From: CAZJFC01 sp964545245
Lineage (GTDB): Bacteria > Pseudomonadota > Alphaproteobacteria > Rickettsiales > 21-14-0-20-44-7
Direction of reading: 5' to 3'
DNA length: 7,965 nucleotides
Assembly (NCBI GenBank): GCA_964545245.1
Contig: CAZJFC010000075.1
Span: 1-7,965, forward strand
The translations under genes and the position numbers were made by a program. Shown here in pieces: positions 1 through 5,223 of this stretch; the stretch's first letter is position 1; every line of letters begins with the position of its first letter. The notes beneath the pieces are model-generated. The model made no database searches. It was not told the DNA's origin and was given only the letters and a program-made list of their open reading frames with translations.

Positions 1-1
1 G

Positions 2-802
2 CTGCGCGGCCTGCCGGTGGCGAAATATTCCGAGCAGTTTGCAGGAACCATTTTTTATGGGCTGGGAACGCATCTCGGCAATGCACGCTCGCAGAACGCG
101 AAGGGGCATATCCTAGGCCATGTGCGGGATCTAGGGGTGCGCAGCGCCGACCCGAACGTGCGCGTTTACCAGACGAATGAGCGCCAGACCTTCCACACCG
201 ATTCCTCCGATGTTGTCGGCCTGCTTTGCCTTAAAACCGCTAAAAGCGGCGGGCTTTCGCTGCTTGTCAGCGCCTCCGCGATTTTTAACGAGATAAGGAA
301 AACACGGCCTGACCTGCTTGAGCTTTTGCTCCAGCCGATCGCCACCGACAGGCGCGGCGAAGTGCCGGAAGGTGCGCTGCCATATCTGCTGATCCCGGTT
401 TTCAGTTATGAAAATGGCTTCCTTACCGTGTTTTACCAGCGGCAATATATAGATTCCGCCCAGCGTTTTGAGGATGCGCCAAGGCTCACCGAAAAACACG
501 TCGAGGCGCTGGACCTGTTCGATGAGTTGGCAAATTCGCCGGAACTGAATTTTGCCATGAAGCTGGAACCGGGCGATTTGCAATTTGTCTATAACCACAC
601 CCTGCTACATGACAGGACAGGGTTCGAGGACTGGCCGGATGATGATAAAAAGCGGCATTTGCTGCGGCTTTGGCTCTCCGTTCCCGGCGACAGGCCGCTG
701 CCGGAAGTTTTTGCCTCACGCTTCGGCAGCGTCGAGATCGGCAACCGCGGCGGGATCATCGTTCCGGAAACGAAACTGCATATCCCGTGGAGCGTCCAGT
801 AA
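2..802 (+). CDS. TauD/TfdA-like Fe(II)/2-oxoglutarate-dependent dioxygenase (5' partial)
   Basis: The frame is open from the first complete codon at 2 and ends with TAA at 800-802, so the N-terminus lies outside the window. A GTG at 17 is in frame but probably internal, because family members are usually about 300 residues or more and the codons before it read like the family sequence (RGLPV). Numbering from that GTG, the iron facial triad is visible as H60-T-D62 and a distal H198 in LLHDR; R213 or R217 would bind 2-oxoglutarate. The stretches NARSQNAKGHILGHVRDLG (22-40) and YQTNERQTFHTD (51-62) match a large uncharacterised TauD/TfdA subgroup. The reaction would couple 2-oxoglutarate decarboxylation to hydroxylation of an unknown small substrate in the cytoplasm. 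The family call is firm; the substrate is not inferable. No signal peptide can be judged, and no downstream partner gene is visible in the window. Confidence 0.85.
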   Translation: MRGLPVAKYSEQFAGTIFYGLGTHLGNARSQNAKGHILGHVRDLGVRSADPNVRVYQTNERQTFHTDSSDVVGLLCLKTAKSGGLSLLVSASAIFNEIRKTRPDLLELLLQPIATDRRGEVPEGALPYLLIPVFSYENGFLTVFYQRQYIDSAQRFEDAPRLTEKHVEALDLFDELANSPELNFAMKLEPGDLQFVYNHTLLHDRTGFEDWPDDDKKRHLLRLWLSVPGDRPLPEVFASRFGSVEIGNRGGIIVPETKLHIPWSVQ

Positions 803-850
803 CGGACGGTAACAAGGCTTTTTCATTTTCTCCCATCCACCTCCCCCATC

Positions 851-945
851 CCCTCCTGATAGGAGGGGTGAAGAAGATGTTTCCCTCCTGATAGGAGGGG
901 TGAAGAAGATGTTTCCCTCCTGATAGGAGGGGTGAAGAAGGAATA
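851..945. repeat. 32-bp tandem repeat, three copies, each with a short palindrome
   Basis: Units start at 851, 883 and 915. Each begins CCCTCCTGATAGGAGGGG, a hairpin of CCTCCT and AGGAGG around GAT or ATC, followed by TGAAGAAGATGTTT. Copies 1 and 2 are identical over 32 bp; copy 3 diverges after GAAGAAG. The array lies in the 304-bp gene-free stretch 803-1106 between the dioxygenase gene and the tRNA. Nothing else there looks genic; a short direct repeat ACTGACACTC occurs at 1002-1011 and 1020-1029. This looks like local amplification of one arm of the dispersed palindromic repeat that continues at 948-982. Confidence 0.85.
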
Positions 946-947
946 CT

Positions 948-982
948 CCCTCTCCTATCAGGAGAGGGCGGGGGTGAGGTGC
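948..982 (-). repeat. Dispersed ATAGGAG-type palindromic repeat, copy 1
   Basis: Positions 948-968 form a perfect hairpin with 9-bp arms CCCTCTCCT and AGGAGAGGG around ATC. On the minus strand it is preceded by GCACCTCACCCCC (970-982), the same leader seen before the copies at 6234 and 7867. The adjacent tandem array (851-945) is the amplified second half of this copy. It lies downstream of the dioxygenase gene and could act as a weak terminator or mRNA-end stem, but has no U tract on the plus strand. Confidence 0.75.
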
Positions 983-1054
983 AAAGGAAGTGGGAGAAAA
1001 AACTGACACTCACACTGCCACTGACACTCCCATACCGCACCTTCGTTTTGTGGG

Positions 1055-1083
1055 TTGCGTTTGATGGAAAATACTGCTACAGA
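1055..1083 (+). promoter_or_regulatory. Candidate sigma70-type promoter for tRNA-Leu
   Basis: TTGCGT at 1055-1060, a 17-nt spacer, then TACAGA at 1078-1083 preceded by an extended -10 TGC. The predicted start, near 1090, would leave a short 5' leader before the tRNA at 1107. The boxes are imperfect, so this is a candidate only. Confidence 0.4.
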
Positions 1084-1106
1084 GCTGCCGGTTAAGTTGG
1101 TTCCGT

Positions 1107-1193
1107 GCGGATATGGCGGAATTGGTAGACGCGCTAGTTTCAGGTACTAGTGGTAGCAATACCATGGAGGTTCGAGTCCTCTTATCCGCACCA
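1107..1193 (+). tRNA. tRNA-Leu (anticodon CAG)
   Basis: An 87-nt class II tRNA. The acceptor GCGGATA (1107-1113) pairs with TATCCGC (1183-1189), followed by discriminator A and an encoded CCA (1191-1193). The D region GGCGGAATTGGTAGACGC is typical for leucine. The anticodon stem CTAGT/ACTAG closes the loop TTCAGGT, giving anticodon CAG, which reads CUG. There is a long variable arm (TGGTA-gcaa-TACCA) and a T arm GGAGG-TTCGAGT-CCTCT with one G-U pair. The long variable arm and discriminator A support leucine. A toxin-antitoxin module lies immediately downstream on the opposite strand, but no duplicated tRNA end marking an integration site was seen. Confidence 0.97.
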
Positions 1194-1247
1194 CGCTTCG
1201 CCTTCGGCTATGCGTGGCGCAGCCACAATACAGCGTTCACTAATAAG

Positions 1248-1631
1248 TCAGATATTATCCCCGATCCAGCGCGCTAACTCAGCTTCCGTAATTTCGCCTG
1301 CCGCCAGTTTCATGAAAATCCGGTATTTATCGCTCTCGGAAGCATTCAGTTCATATCCGTTTAGCTTTAAAAACAGGCGGCATACAACAAGGGCAGTGCG
1401 CTTATTGCCATCCAGAAACGCATGGTTACGGATGATGCCATAAGCATATGCCGCAGCTATCCCGGCCATATCAGCCTTGTTTGCGCCGTAATGATAAATA
1501 TTCCTGGGTTTCGCCAGGGCGGATTCCAGCAACCCCATGTCGCGTATCCCGTCAATTCCGCCATGTTCGGCAATCTGCCGCCGGTGGATGGCGAGGACTA
1601 CATTATCAAGAATCCATACCGGTTCGGGCAT
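1248..1631 (-). CDS. doc: Doc-type Fic-domain toxin (death-on-curing family)
   Basis: A 127-residue protein, close to the 126 residues of phage P1 Doc. The Fic core motif is H70-A-F-L-D-G-N-K-R78 followed by TA. The catalytic histidine is present, and the residue that is Gly in AMP-transferring Fic proteins (GNGR) is Lys here (GNKR), the Doc variant. P1 Doc inactivates translation by phosphorylating EF-Tu, so a kinase-type cytoplasmic toxin is inferred. The ATG (1631-1629) overlaps the antitoxin TAA by one base (TAATG), so translation of the toxin should be coupled to the antitoxin. The N-terminal VWILDNVVLAIHRRQIAEHGG and IRDMGLLESALAKP stretches are also typical of Doc. There is no sign of truncation or loss of active-site residues, so the toxin is probably functional or recently so. 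Confidence 0.93.
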   Translation of the reverse strand: MPEPVWILDNVVLAIHRRQIAEHGGIDGIRDMGLLESALAKPRNIYHYGANKADMAGIAAAYAYGIIRNHAFLDGNKRTALVVCRLFLKLNGYELNASESDKYRIFMKLAAGEITEAELARWIGDNI

Positions 1632-1855
1632 TATTCAGCCAATTTGCGCAGCACGTTGCGGTCTTCGCGCATGATAGATTCCGCTGCGTTCATCTGGGCT
1701 GCGAATTCGGGATTATAAGCGCTTAGTTCAATGCCGTTAGGCGTTTCCGTCGCATAGAGCGTATCCCCTTTGCCCACGCGCAGCTTTGCCAGCACGTCCT
1801 TGGAGAGGACAACGCCGACAGAGTTTCCTACAGTAGTTACCTTTAAGCTGGTCAT
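1631..1855 (-). CDS. AbrB/MazE-type swapped-hairpin antitoxin of the Doc module
   Basis: A 74-residue protein. Residues 1-45 (TSLKVTTVGNSVGVVLSKDVLAKL, then GKGDTLYA) are a typical SpoVT/AbrB swapped-hairpin DNA-binding domain. The C-terminal part (about 46-74, FAAQMNAAESIMREDRNVLRKLAE) is a charged helical tail of the kind that wraps and neutralises a toxin. The start ATG at 1855-1853 has a good Shine-Dalgarno AAGAGG 8 nt upstream (1864-1869 on the plus strand). It is the first gene of a two-gene operon with the Doc toxin. The best-known Doc partner, Phd of P1, has a different fold; an AbrB-type partner is a recognised alternative. Autorepression by binding the promoter palindrome at 1877-1894 is inferred. 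Confidence 0.88.
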   Translation of the reverse strand: MTSLKVTTVGNSVGVVLSKDVLAKLRVGKGDTLYATETPNGIELSAYNPEFAAQMNAAESIMREDRNVLRKLAE

Positions 1856-1875
1856 AGAACAAACCTCTTTTTTGG

Positions 1876-1904
1876 ATTATAACATTAGTTATAACCAATG
1901 TCAA
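1876..1904 (-). promoter_or_regulatory. Toxin-antitoxin promoter with overlapping palindromic operator
   Basis: On the minus strand, TTGACA (1904-1899) and TATAAT (1881-1876) are both perfect consensus boxes with a 17-nt spacer. A perfect inverted repeat TTATAAC-atta-GTTATAA occupies 1877-1894, spanning the -10 box and much of the spacer. This is where an AbrB-type antitoxin would bind to block RNA polymerase. The -35 box is only 5 bp from the DUF488 stop codon, so the module has its own promoter and need not depend on the upstream gene. The leader is short, about 14 nt, with the Shine-Dalgarno almost at the predicted start. Confidence 0.75.
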
Positions 1905-1909
1905 GCATA

Positions 1910-2251
1910 CTAGCACCCCAGAAACTCCTTCAAAACAACCGCATGGTTGATTTCCGGGTCTTTCGCGCCGTAGAGCAGCACCAGATTCTTTTTCCCGGCA
2001 CGGGTGAGGAGTTGCCTTCCCTCGTCCTTTTTCCCGGCCAGTTCCTTGAGGTATTTCCGGCGGAACCCGGCGAATTTTTCCGGTTCGTGGTTGAACCATT
2101 TCCTTAGTTCCGGGCTGGGGGCGAGTTCCCTGCACCATTCGCCCAGAGCCGCCCGCGCCTTTGTCACGCCGCGCGGCCATAGCCTGTCCACCAGCGCCCG
2201 GTAGCCGGGTTGCGGCTTTTCGTCATAAATCCTTTGCGTCACTATTTTCAT
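1910..2251 (-). CDS. DUF488 family protein, YeaO-like
   Basis: A 113-residue protein with the family hallmark VDRLWPRGV (residues 21-29) near the N-terminus, followed by EWCRELAPSPELRKWFNHEPEKF and a C-terminal LVLLYGAKD segment. This matches the short YeaO-like branch of DUF488 in length and motif order. The molecular function is not established; the fold is small, soluble and cytoplasmic. The start ATG at 2251-2249 (MKIVTQRIYD) is the natural family start, but no strong Shine-Dalgarno is close to it. The gene runs on the same strand as the toxin-antitoxin pair, which begins 54 bp downstream with its own promoter, so functional linkage is doubtful. Confidence 0.88.
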   Translation of the reverse strand: MKIVTQRIYDEKPQPGYRALVDRLWPRGVTKARAALGEWCRELAPSPELRKWFNHEPEKFAGFRRKYLKELAGKKDEGRQLLTRAGKKNLVLLYGAKDPEINHAVVLKEFLGC

Positions 2252-2289
2252 AACTATTATGGCAATATACTCCTGACATAAGTCCCAGT

Positions 2290-2403
2290 GTCATTCCAGA
2301 AGCTATATTTTTCGCGGAACTTGTTTCGCTGGAAAATAAGCTATGTGGGATCCAGACGGGATGCAGTCTCCGAAGGCTGGATCCCAGCCTTCGCTGGGAT
2401 GAC
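2290..2403. repeat. GTCATTCC-type palindromic intergenic repeat, copy 1 (composite)
   Basis: The element starts GTCATTCCAG (2290-2299) and ends TGGGATGAC (2395-2403), which are inverted near-copies. Inside it, CGAAGGCTGG (2371-2380) and CCAGCCTTCG (2384-2393) form a perfect 10-bp hairpin around ATC, and GGGATCCAG at 2347-2355 is an internal boundary. Similar termini occur at 5128-5187 and 6322-6370. Repeats of this kind are common, non-coding and mobile-looking in proteobacterial genomes. It fills most of the gap between the DUF488 and ABM genes. Confidence 0.75.
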
Positions 2404-2436
2404 AATAAGGGAGCTTTCATATCCCCCCCCAATGGA

Positions 2437-2480
2437 GCGAGCCATCTTTTCTCTCTACTTTCTCTCAAAAGATGACTCGC
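2437..2480 (-). repeat. Stem-loop straddling the ABM gene stop codon
   Basis: GCGAGCCATCTTTT (2437-2450) and AAAAGATGACTCGC (2467-2480) are inverted copies matching at 13 of 14 positions, with a 16-nt loop that contains the TAG of the ABM gene (2455-2457). In the minus-strand transcript the hairpin would form at the very 3' end of the hmp operon. No U tract follows, so an RNA-stabilising or partial termination role is more likely than a classic intrinsic terminator. Confidence 0.55.
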
Positions 2481-2757
2481 GCAAAACTTCGCATACCTGC
2501 ACCTTGTATTCCTCATAAAACCTTGTCTGCCCAAGCTCCATCGCCTTGCGGTGGGCGGGGAGGTCGCGCCATGCGTTGTGGCTTTCCTCATCGGCGAATT
2601 CCACTACCGTTACGCGCTCGCCGTCCTGCGCGGTGAAGGTTTTATAGGAAACCAGACCCGGCATTTTATCCACCAGAGCCTTCATCGCCTGCGCCATCGC
2701 CGCGTATGGCTTTGCCTGCGCCGGGTCGAGCCGGGAGCGGAAGACGGTGACTATCAT
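2455..2757 (-). CDS. Antibiotic biosynthesis monooxygenase (ABM) domain protein, second gene of the hmp operon
   Basis: A 100-residue protein with the small ferredoxin-like ABM fold: an N-terminal strand MIVTVFRSRLDP, a helix around PYAAMAQAMKALVDKMPGLVSYK (17-39), central strands ERVTVVEFADEESHNAWRDLPAH (47-69), and a C-terminal strand FYEEYKVQVCEV (80-91). Members act as cofactor-free monooxygenases, heme-degrading enzymes or small unknown stress proteins; the specific substrate cannot be told. The start chosen is ATG 2757-2755, which overlaps the hmp stop as ATGA. The frame extends upstream to 2826, but that part is the hmp coding region and does not look like the domain. The overlap implies translational coupling to flavohemoglobin and so a role under nitrosative stress. 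Confidence 0.85.
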   Translation of the reverse strand: MIVTVFRSRLDPAQAKPYAAMAQAMKALVDKMPGLVSYKTFTAQDGERVTVVEFADEESHNAWRDLPAHRKAMELGQTRFYEEYKVQVCEVLRESSFERK

Positions 2758-3974
2758 GCCGCCTTCTCCAGTTCCTGACGCGGCCCGAAGAACTCGAAGT
2801 GAACCTGTGAAGCCGGGATGCCCCATTTAAGCAAATCGTGATAAACCGCTACCATGAACGGTTTCGGCCCGCAGAAATAATAATCCGCGTCGCGCCCCGG
2901 CAATATGCCTTCGAGATATTCCGCAGTCACGAAACCGTTGCTGGCGTTGGCCGCCTGCCCTGCACGTTCGCTATAACGGTTATAGGCCTTGAGGTTGCTG
3001 TGTTTTCCGGCAAGAGCGTCAACAGTTGCGCGGAAGGCCTGAACTTCCTCGTTCAGCACCGCGTGGACAAAAACAATCCGGCGCTGCGGCTGTTTTTCAA
3101 GCGCGGTGAGCAATATGCTCAATATCGGGGTAATGCCAACGCCCGCCGCTAAAAGCACCAGCGGCCTTTCGTGTTTTTCATTCACATCGAGGAAAAACTC
3201 GCCGCATGGAGGGGCGACCTCAATTTCCGCGCCGACATCGATCTTATCATGCAGCAGGTTGGAGACATAACCTTCCGGCGTGTCGGCGACCGGCGGGACT
3301 TCGCGCTTCACGCTGATGCGGAAATGCCCCTGCCCCGGCTTGTCGGAAAGGCTGTAATTACGCATGGTAGTTGAACCATCCGGGGTTGCCACACGCAATG
3401 TGATATATTGCCCCGGCTTGAACAGCGGCGGTGTGCTGCCATCTGCGGGCGCAAGATAGAACGAGGTTATGATGCTGCTCTCTTTTTCCTTGCGCACCAC
3501 GCGGAAGTTTTTGAAACCTTCCCAGCCGCCCGGTTTTTTGGCGTTTTCTTCATAAATCTGTTTTTCGCGGCCAATCAGGATATCGGCAAGGAAGCCGTAA
3601 GCCTCCGCCCATGCGTTTATCACCTCATCGGTCGCGCCCTCGCCCAGCACCTCACGAATTGAGGCGAGAAGGTTCTCGCCTACAATCGGGTAATGTTCGG
3701 GTTTGATGAGCAGTGAAGCGTGTTTCTGCGCGATAAGCTCAACCGCGCCGCCCAATACATCGAGGTTATCGATATTGGCGGCATATGCGGTGATCGCCCC
3801 CGCAAGCGCGCGTTGCTGGCTACCTGCGGTCTGGTTCGCCTTGTTGAAGAACGGGGCAACTTCCGGGTTATGGCTGAACATGCGTTTATAAAAATGGCGG
3901 GTCAATGTTTCGCCATGCTCGGCAAGGATCGGCGCGGTGGACTTAACTATCGTAATGGTTTTTTCGCTTATCAT
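2754..3974 (-). CDS. hmp: Flavohemoglobin, nitric oxide dioxygenase
   Basis: A 406-residue protein (E. coli Hmp is 396). It oxidises NO to nitrate with O2 and NAD(P)H in the cytoplasm. The N-terminal globin (about 1-140) has proximal heme His85, distal Tyr29 and Gln53, and the Tyr95/Glu137 pair that polarises the heme ligand, all at the same numbers as in E. coli. The FAD domain (about 150-260) has the flavin motif R205-N-Y-S208. The NAD(P)H domain has GVGITP (278-283) and CGPKPFM (368-374), ending in FEFFGP. The start ATG is preceded by an AGGAG Shine-Dalgarno with a 7-nt gap (3982-3986). The TGA overlaps the ABM start. The divergent nsrR and the NsrR-like site between them point to NO-dependent derepression. 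No key residue is missing. Confidence 0.98.
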   Translation of the reverse strand: MISEKTITIVKSTAPILAEHGETLTRHFYKRMFSHNPEVAPFFNKANQTAGSQQRALAGAITAYAANIDNLDVLGGAVELIAQKHASLLIKPEHYPIVGENLLASIREVLGEGATDEVINAWAEAYGFLADILIGREKQIYEENAKKPGGWEGFKNFRVVRKEKESSIITSFYLAPADGSTPPLFKPGQYITLRVATPDGSTTMRNYSLSDKPGQGHFRISVKREVPPVADTPEGYVSNLLHDKIDVGAEIEVAPPCGEFFLDVNEKHERPLVLLAAGVGITPILSILLTALEKQPQRRIVFVHAVLNEEVQAFRATVDALAGKHSNLKAYNRYSERAGQAANASNGFVTAEYLEGILPGRDADYYFCGPKPFMVAVYHDLLKWGIPASQVHFEFFGPRQELEKAA

Positions 3975-3998
3975 GCTCTATCTCCTCAGGAAAATTAT

Positions 3999-4021
3999 AA
4001 TATGTAGATAAAATACATATT
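3999..4021. promoter_or_regulatory. NsrR-like operator between hmp and nsrR
   Basis: A 23-bp inverted repeat with perfect 8-bp arms, AATATGTA (3999-4006) and TACATATT (4014-4021), around GATAAAA. Read on the minus strand it agrees with the 23-bp E. coli-type NsrR site (two 11-bp halves about a central base) at about 17 of 23 positions by my alignment. It sits 24 bp from the hmp ATG and overlaps the likely hmp transcription start. Lying between divergent hmp and nsrR, it could control both genes. Confidence 0.75.
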
Positions 4022-4024
4022 ATA

Positions 4025-4052
4025 GTTATAATCCACATGGACTAGTTTGCAA
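4025..4052 (-). promoter_or_regulatory. Candidate hmp promoter
   Basis: On the minus strand, TTGCAA (4052-4047), a 16-nt spacer and TATAAC (4030-4025). The predicted start would fall inside the NsrR-like palindrome at 3999-4021, a sensible arrangement for repression. A second TATAAT at 4024-4019 lacks a well-spaced -35, so the exact -10 is uncertain. No clear promoter for nsrR on the plus strand was found. Confidence 0.4.
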
Positions 4053-4062
4053 CAGGTATTTT

Positions 4063-4491
4063 ATGCAACTTACGACTTTCACCGATTATGGCCTGCGCAG
4101 CCTTATGTATCTGGCGGCGCAGCCGGAAAAAATCTCCAGCGTGCGGGAAATCGCCGAGCATTACGGCATCTCGCGCAACCATCTGGTGAAGGTTGTCCAC
4201 CGCCTCGCCCAGCTTGGCTATATAGCCAGCGCCAAAGGCAAAGGCGGCGGGATAACGCTGGCCATCAACCCGTATAAGCTGAAACTTGGGGAACTGGTGC
4301 GCGTGCTTGAACCGAACATGCACCTTGTCGAGTGTTTCAACATCGAAACCAACACCTGCAAAGTTGTGAACACCTGCCAGCTTAAGCATTACCTCTATGA
4401 GGCTAATTCGGCGTTTATCAAGGCGCTGGACAAATATACCCTAGCTGATGCGGTGCAAAGCAAATCCCTGATAAGCGAGCTTACGAAATGA
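4063..4491 (+). CDS. nsrR: Rrf2-family nitric-oxide-sensing [Fe-S] repressor, NsrR type
   Basis: A 142-residue Rrf2 protein. An N-terminal winged helix-turn-helix (about 1-65: MQLTTFTDYGLRSL, then ISSVREIAEHYGISRNHLVKVVHRL, then the wing AKGKGGGITL) binds DNA. Three cysteines, C91, C99 and C105, and D8 are in the positions used for the [Fe-S] cluster in NsrR proteins. The spacing, Cx7Cx5C, is a little longer in the first interval than in E. coli NsrR (Cx4Cx5C). NO attack on the cluster would release DNA and derepress hmp. The start has a weak ACAGG Shine-Dalgarno (4053-4056). The TGA overlaps the next start as ATGA, coupling it to tag. IscR is less likely, given the divergent hmp and the TTFTDYGLR start. 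Confidence 0.9.
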   Translation: MQLTTFTDYGLRSLMYLAAQPEKISSVREIAEHYGISRNHLVKVVHRLAQLGYIASAKGKGGGITLAINPYKLKLGELVRVLEPNMHLVECFNIETNTCKVVNTCQLKHYLYEANSAFIKALDKYTLADAVQSKSLISELTK

Positions 4492-5051
4492 CCAGAACGC
4501 GCTGCGCATGGGTTCCTGAAAGCAAACCCGATTATGTGGAATATCACGACAAGGAATGGGGCGTGCCTGTGCATGACGACCGGGAATTGTTTGAGATGCT
4601 GATATTGGAAGGCGCGCAGGCGGGGCTTAGCTGGTACACGATTTTGAAGCGCCGCGAGGGATACCGCAAGGCGTTCAAGAATTTCGACATTAAAAAATGC
4701 GCGAAACTGGCTGATGAGGAGCTGGAAAAAATCCTCAAAACCGGGGATATAATCCGCAACCGCCTCAAGGTTTTTTCGGTGCGCAAGAACGCAACCGCAT
4801 TTATTGCAATACAAAAGGAATTCGGTTCGTTCGATAAATATCTCTGGGGTTTCATCGGCGGCAAAACAATCGTGAACCGCCCGAAATCCATGAAGGATGT
4901 TAAGGCGACCAGCAAGGAGTCCGACGCAATCTCGAAAGACCTCAAAAAACGCGGGATGAGCTTTGTCGGCTCAACCATCATCTATGCTTATATGCAGGCG
5001 GTAGGGTTGGTTGATGACCACTTCGCCGGGTGTTTCAGGGCAAGAGGTTGA
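4488..5051 (+). CDS. tag: DNA-3-methyladenine glycosylase I
   Basis: A 187-residue protein, the same length class as E. coli Tag. It removes 3-methyladenine from alkylated DNA as the first step of base excision repair. The structural zinc ligands C6, H20, H178 and C182 are all present, as is the catalytic glutamate E41 in LEGAQAGLSW (40-49) with the base-stacking W49. The motif YHDKEWGVP (19-27) and the C-terminal KKRGMSFVGSTIIYAYMQA are diagnostic. The ATG overlaps the nsrR TGA by ATGA, so it is co-translated with the NO sensor. Nitrosative stress produces DNA-alkylating nitroso compounds, which gives a plausible reason for joint control (inference). Confidence 0.97.
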   Translation: MTRTRCAWVPESKPDYVEYHDKEWGVPVHDDRELFEMLILEGAQAGLSWYTILKRREGYRKAFKNFDIKKCAKLADEELEKILKTGDIIRNRLKVFSVRKNATAFIAIQKEFGSFDKYLWGFIGGKTIVNRPKSMKDVKATSKESDAISKDLKKRGMSFVGSTIIYAYMQAVGLVDDHFAGCFRARG

Positions 5052-5057
5052 TTATTA

Positions 5058-5086
5058 TTGACATCTTCGCCTCTTAATCTTATGAA
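5058..5086 (+). promoter_or_regulatory. Candidate promoter for the 194-residue gene, upstream of the inserted element
   Basis: TTGACA (5058-5063), a 17-nt spacer and TATGAA (5081-5086), within an AT-rich stretch just after tag. A further TATAAT at 5095-5100 lacks a good -35. If the 115-bp element at 5109-5223 is removed, the transcription start lies about 25 bp from the Shine-Dalgarno of the gene at 5242, so this is its likely original promoter. Confidence 0.5.
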
Positions 5087-5108
5087 TTATTAATTATAAT
5101 AAAAAGAG

Positions 5109-5223
5109 GGTAGTGTCTCAGTTTACCTGTCACCCCCGCGCAGGCGGGGGTCTTAAGCTTAAGATTCCCGCCTGCGCGGGAATGACAATTAGTTTGTATT
5201 TTCTTAAAAACTAAGACACCACC
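5109..5223. mobile_element. 115-bp MITE-like element with 16-bp terminal inverted repeats and 8-bp target duplication
   Basis: The left end GGTAGTGTCTCAGTTT (5109-5124) and the right end AAACTAAGACACCACC (5208-5223) are inverted copies matching at 14 of 16 positions. Both sides are flanked by an exact 8-bp direct repeat AAAAAGAG (5101-5108 and 5224-5231). There is no room for a transposase, so the element is non-autonomous. An 8-bp duplication with ends starting GG is reminiscent of IS1595-type elements, but I cannot assign the family. The interior holds the long palindrome at 5128-5187. It inserted between the promoter at 5058-5086 and the ribosome binding site of the gene at 5242. Confidence 0.8.
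5128..5187. repeat. 60-bp near-perfect palindrome inside the MITE (GTCATTCC type, copy 2)
   Basis: Two 30-bp arms meet at CTTAAG-CTTAAG (5152-5163) and match at 26 of 30 positions. Each arm also folds on itself: CCCCCGC/GCGGGGG (5133-5150) in the left and ATTCCCGC/GCGGGAAT (5164-5183) in the right, both around 4-nt loops. The four mismatches between arms are paired within each small hairpin. The ends read TGTCA and TGACA, as in the related repeats at 2290 and 6322. Confidence 0.85.

Noticed and set aside
131..598. 155-codon open frame on the minus strand
   Set aside because: It lies opposite the dioxygenase coding sequence, which has clear family motifs; the antisense product has no recognisable domain.
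851..968. CRISPR-like array of short repeats with hairpins
   Set aside because: The repeats are directly adjacent 32-bp units with no unique spacers, and no cas gene is near.
1191..1247. tRNA-Leu 3' end as an integration site for the toxin-antitoxin module
   Set aside because: No second copy of the tRNA 3' end and no integrase were seen in the window; the short hairpin after the CCA is not enough.
2423..2430. Run of eight C as a phase-variable tract
   Set aside because: It is intergenic, not in a promoter spacer or reading frame that I can identify.
2758..2826. Longer N-terminus for the ABM protein
   Set aside because: The extra 23 codons lie inside the hmp 3' end and do not resemble the domain; the ATGA overlap start gives the usual family length.
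4544..4981. 145-codon antisense frame within tag, and similar frames opposite hmp and radA
   Set aside because: All are shadows of well-identified genes with conserved catalytic residues, and none has a convincing ribosome binding site or domain.
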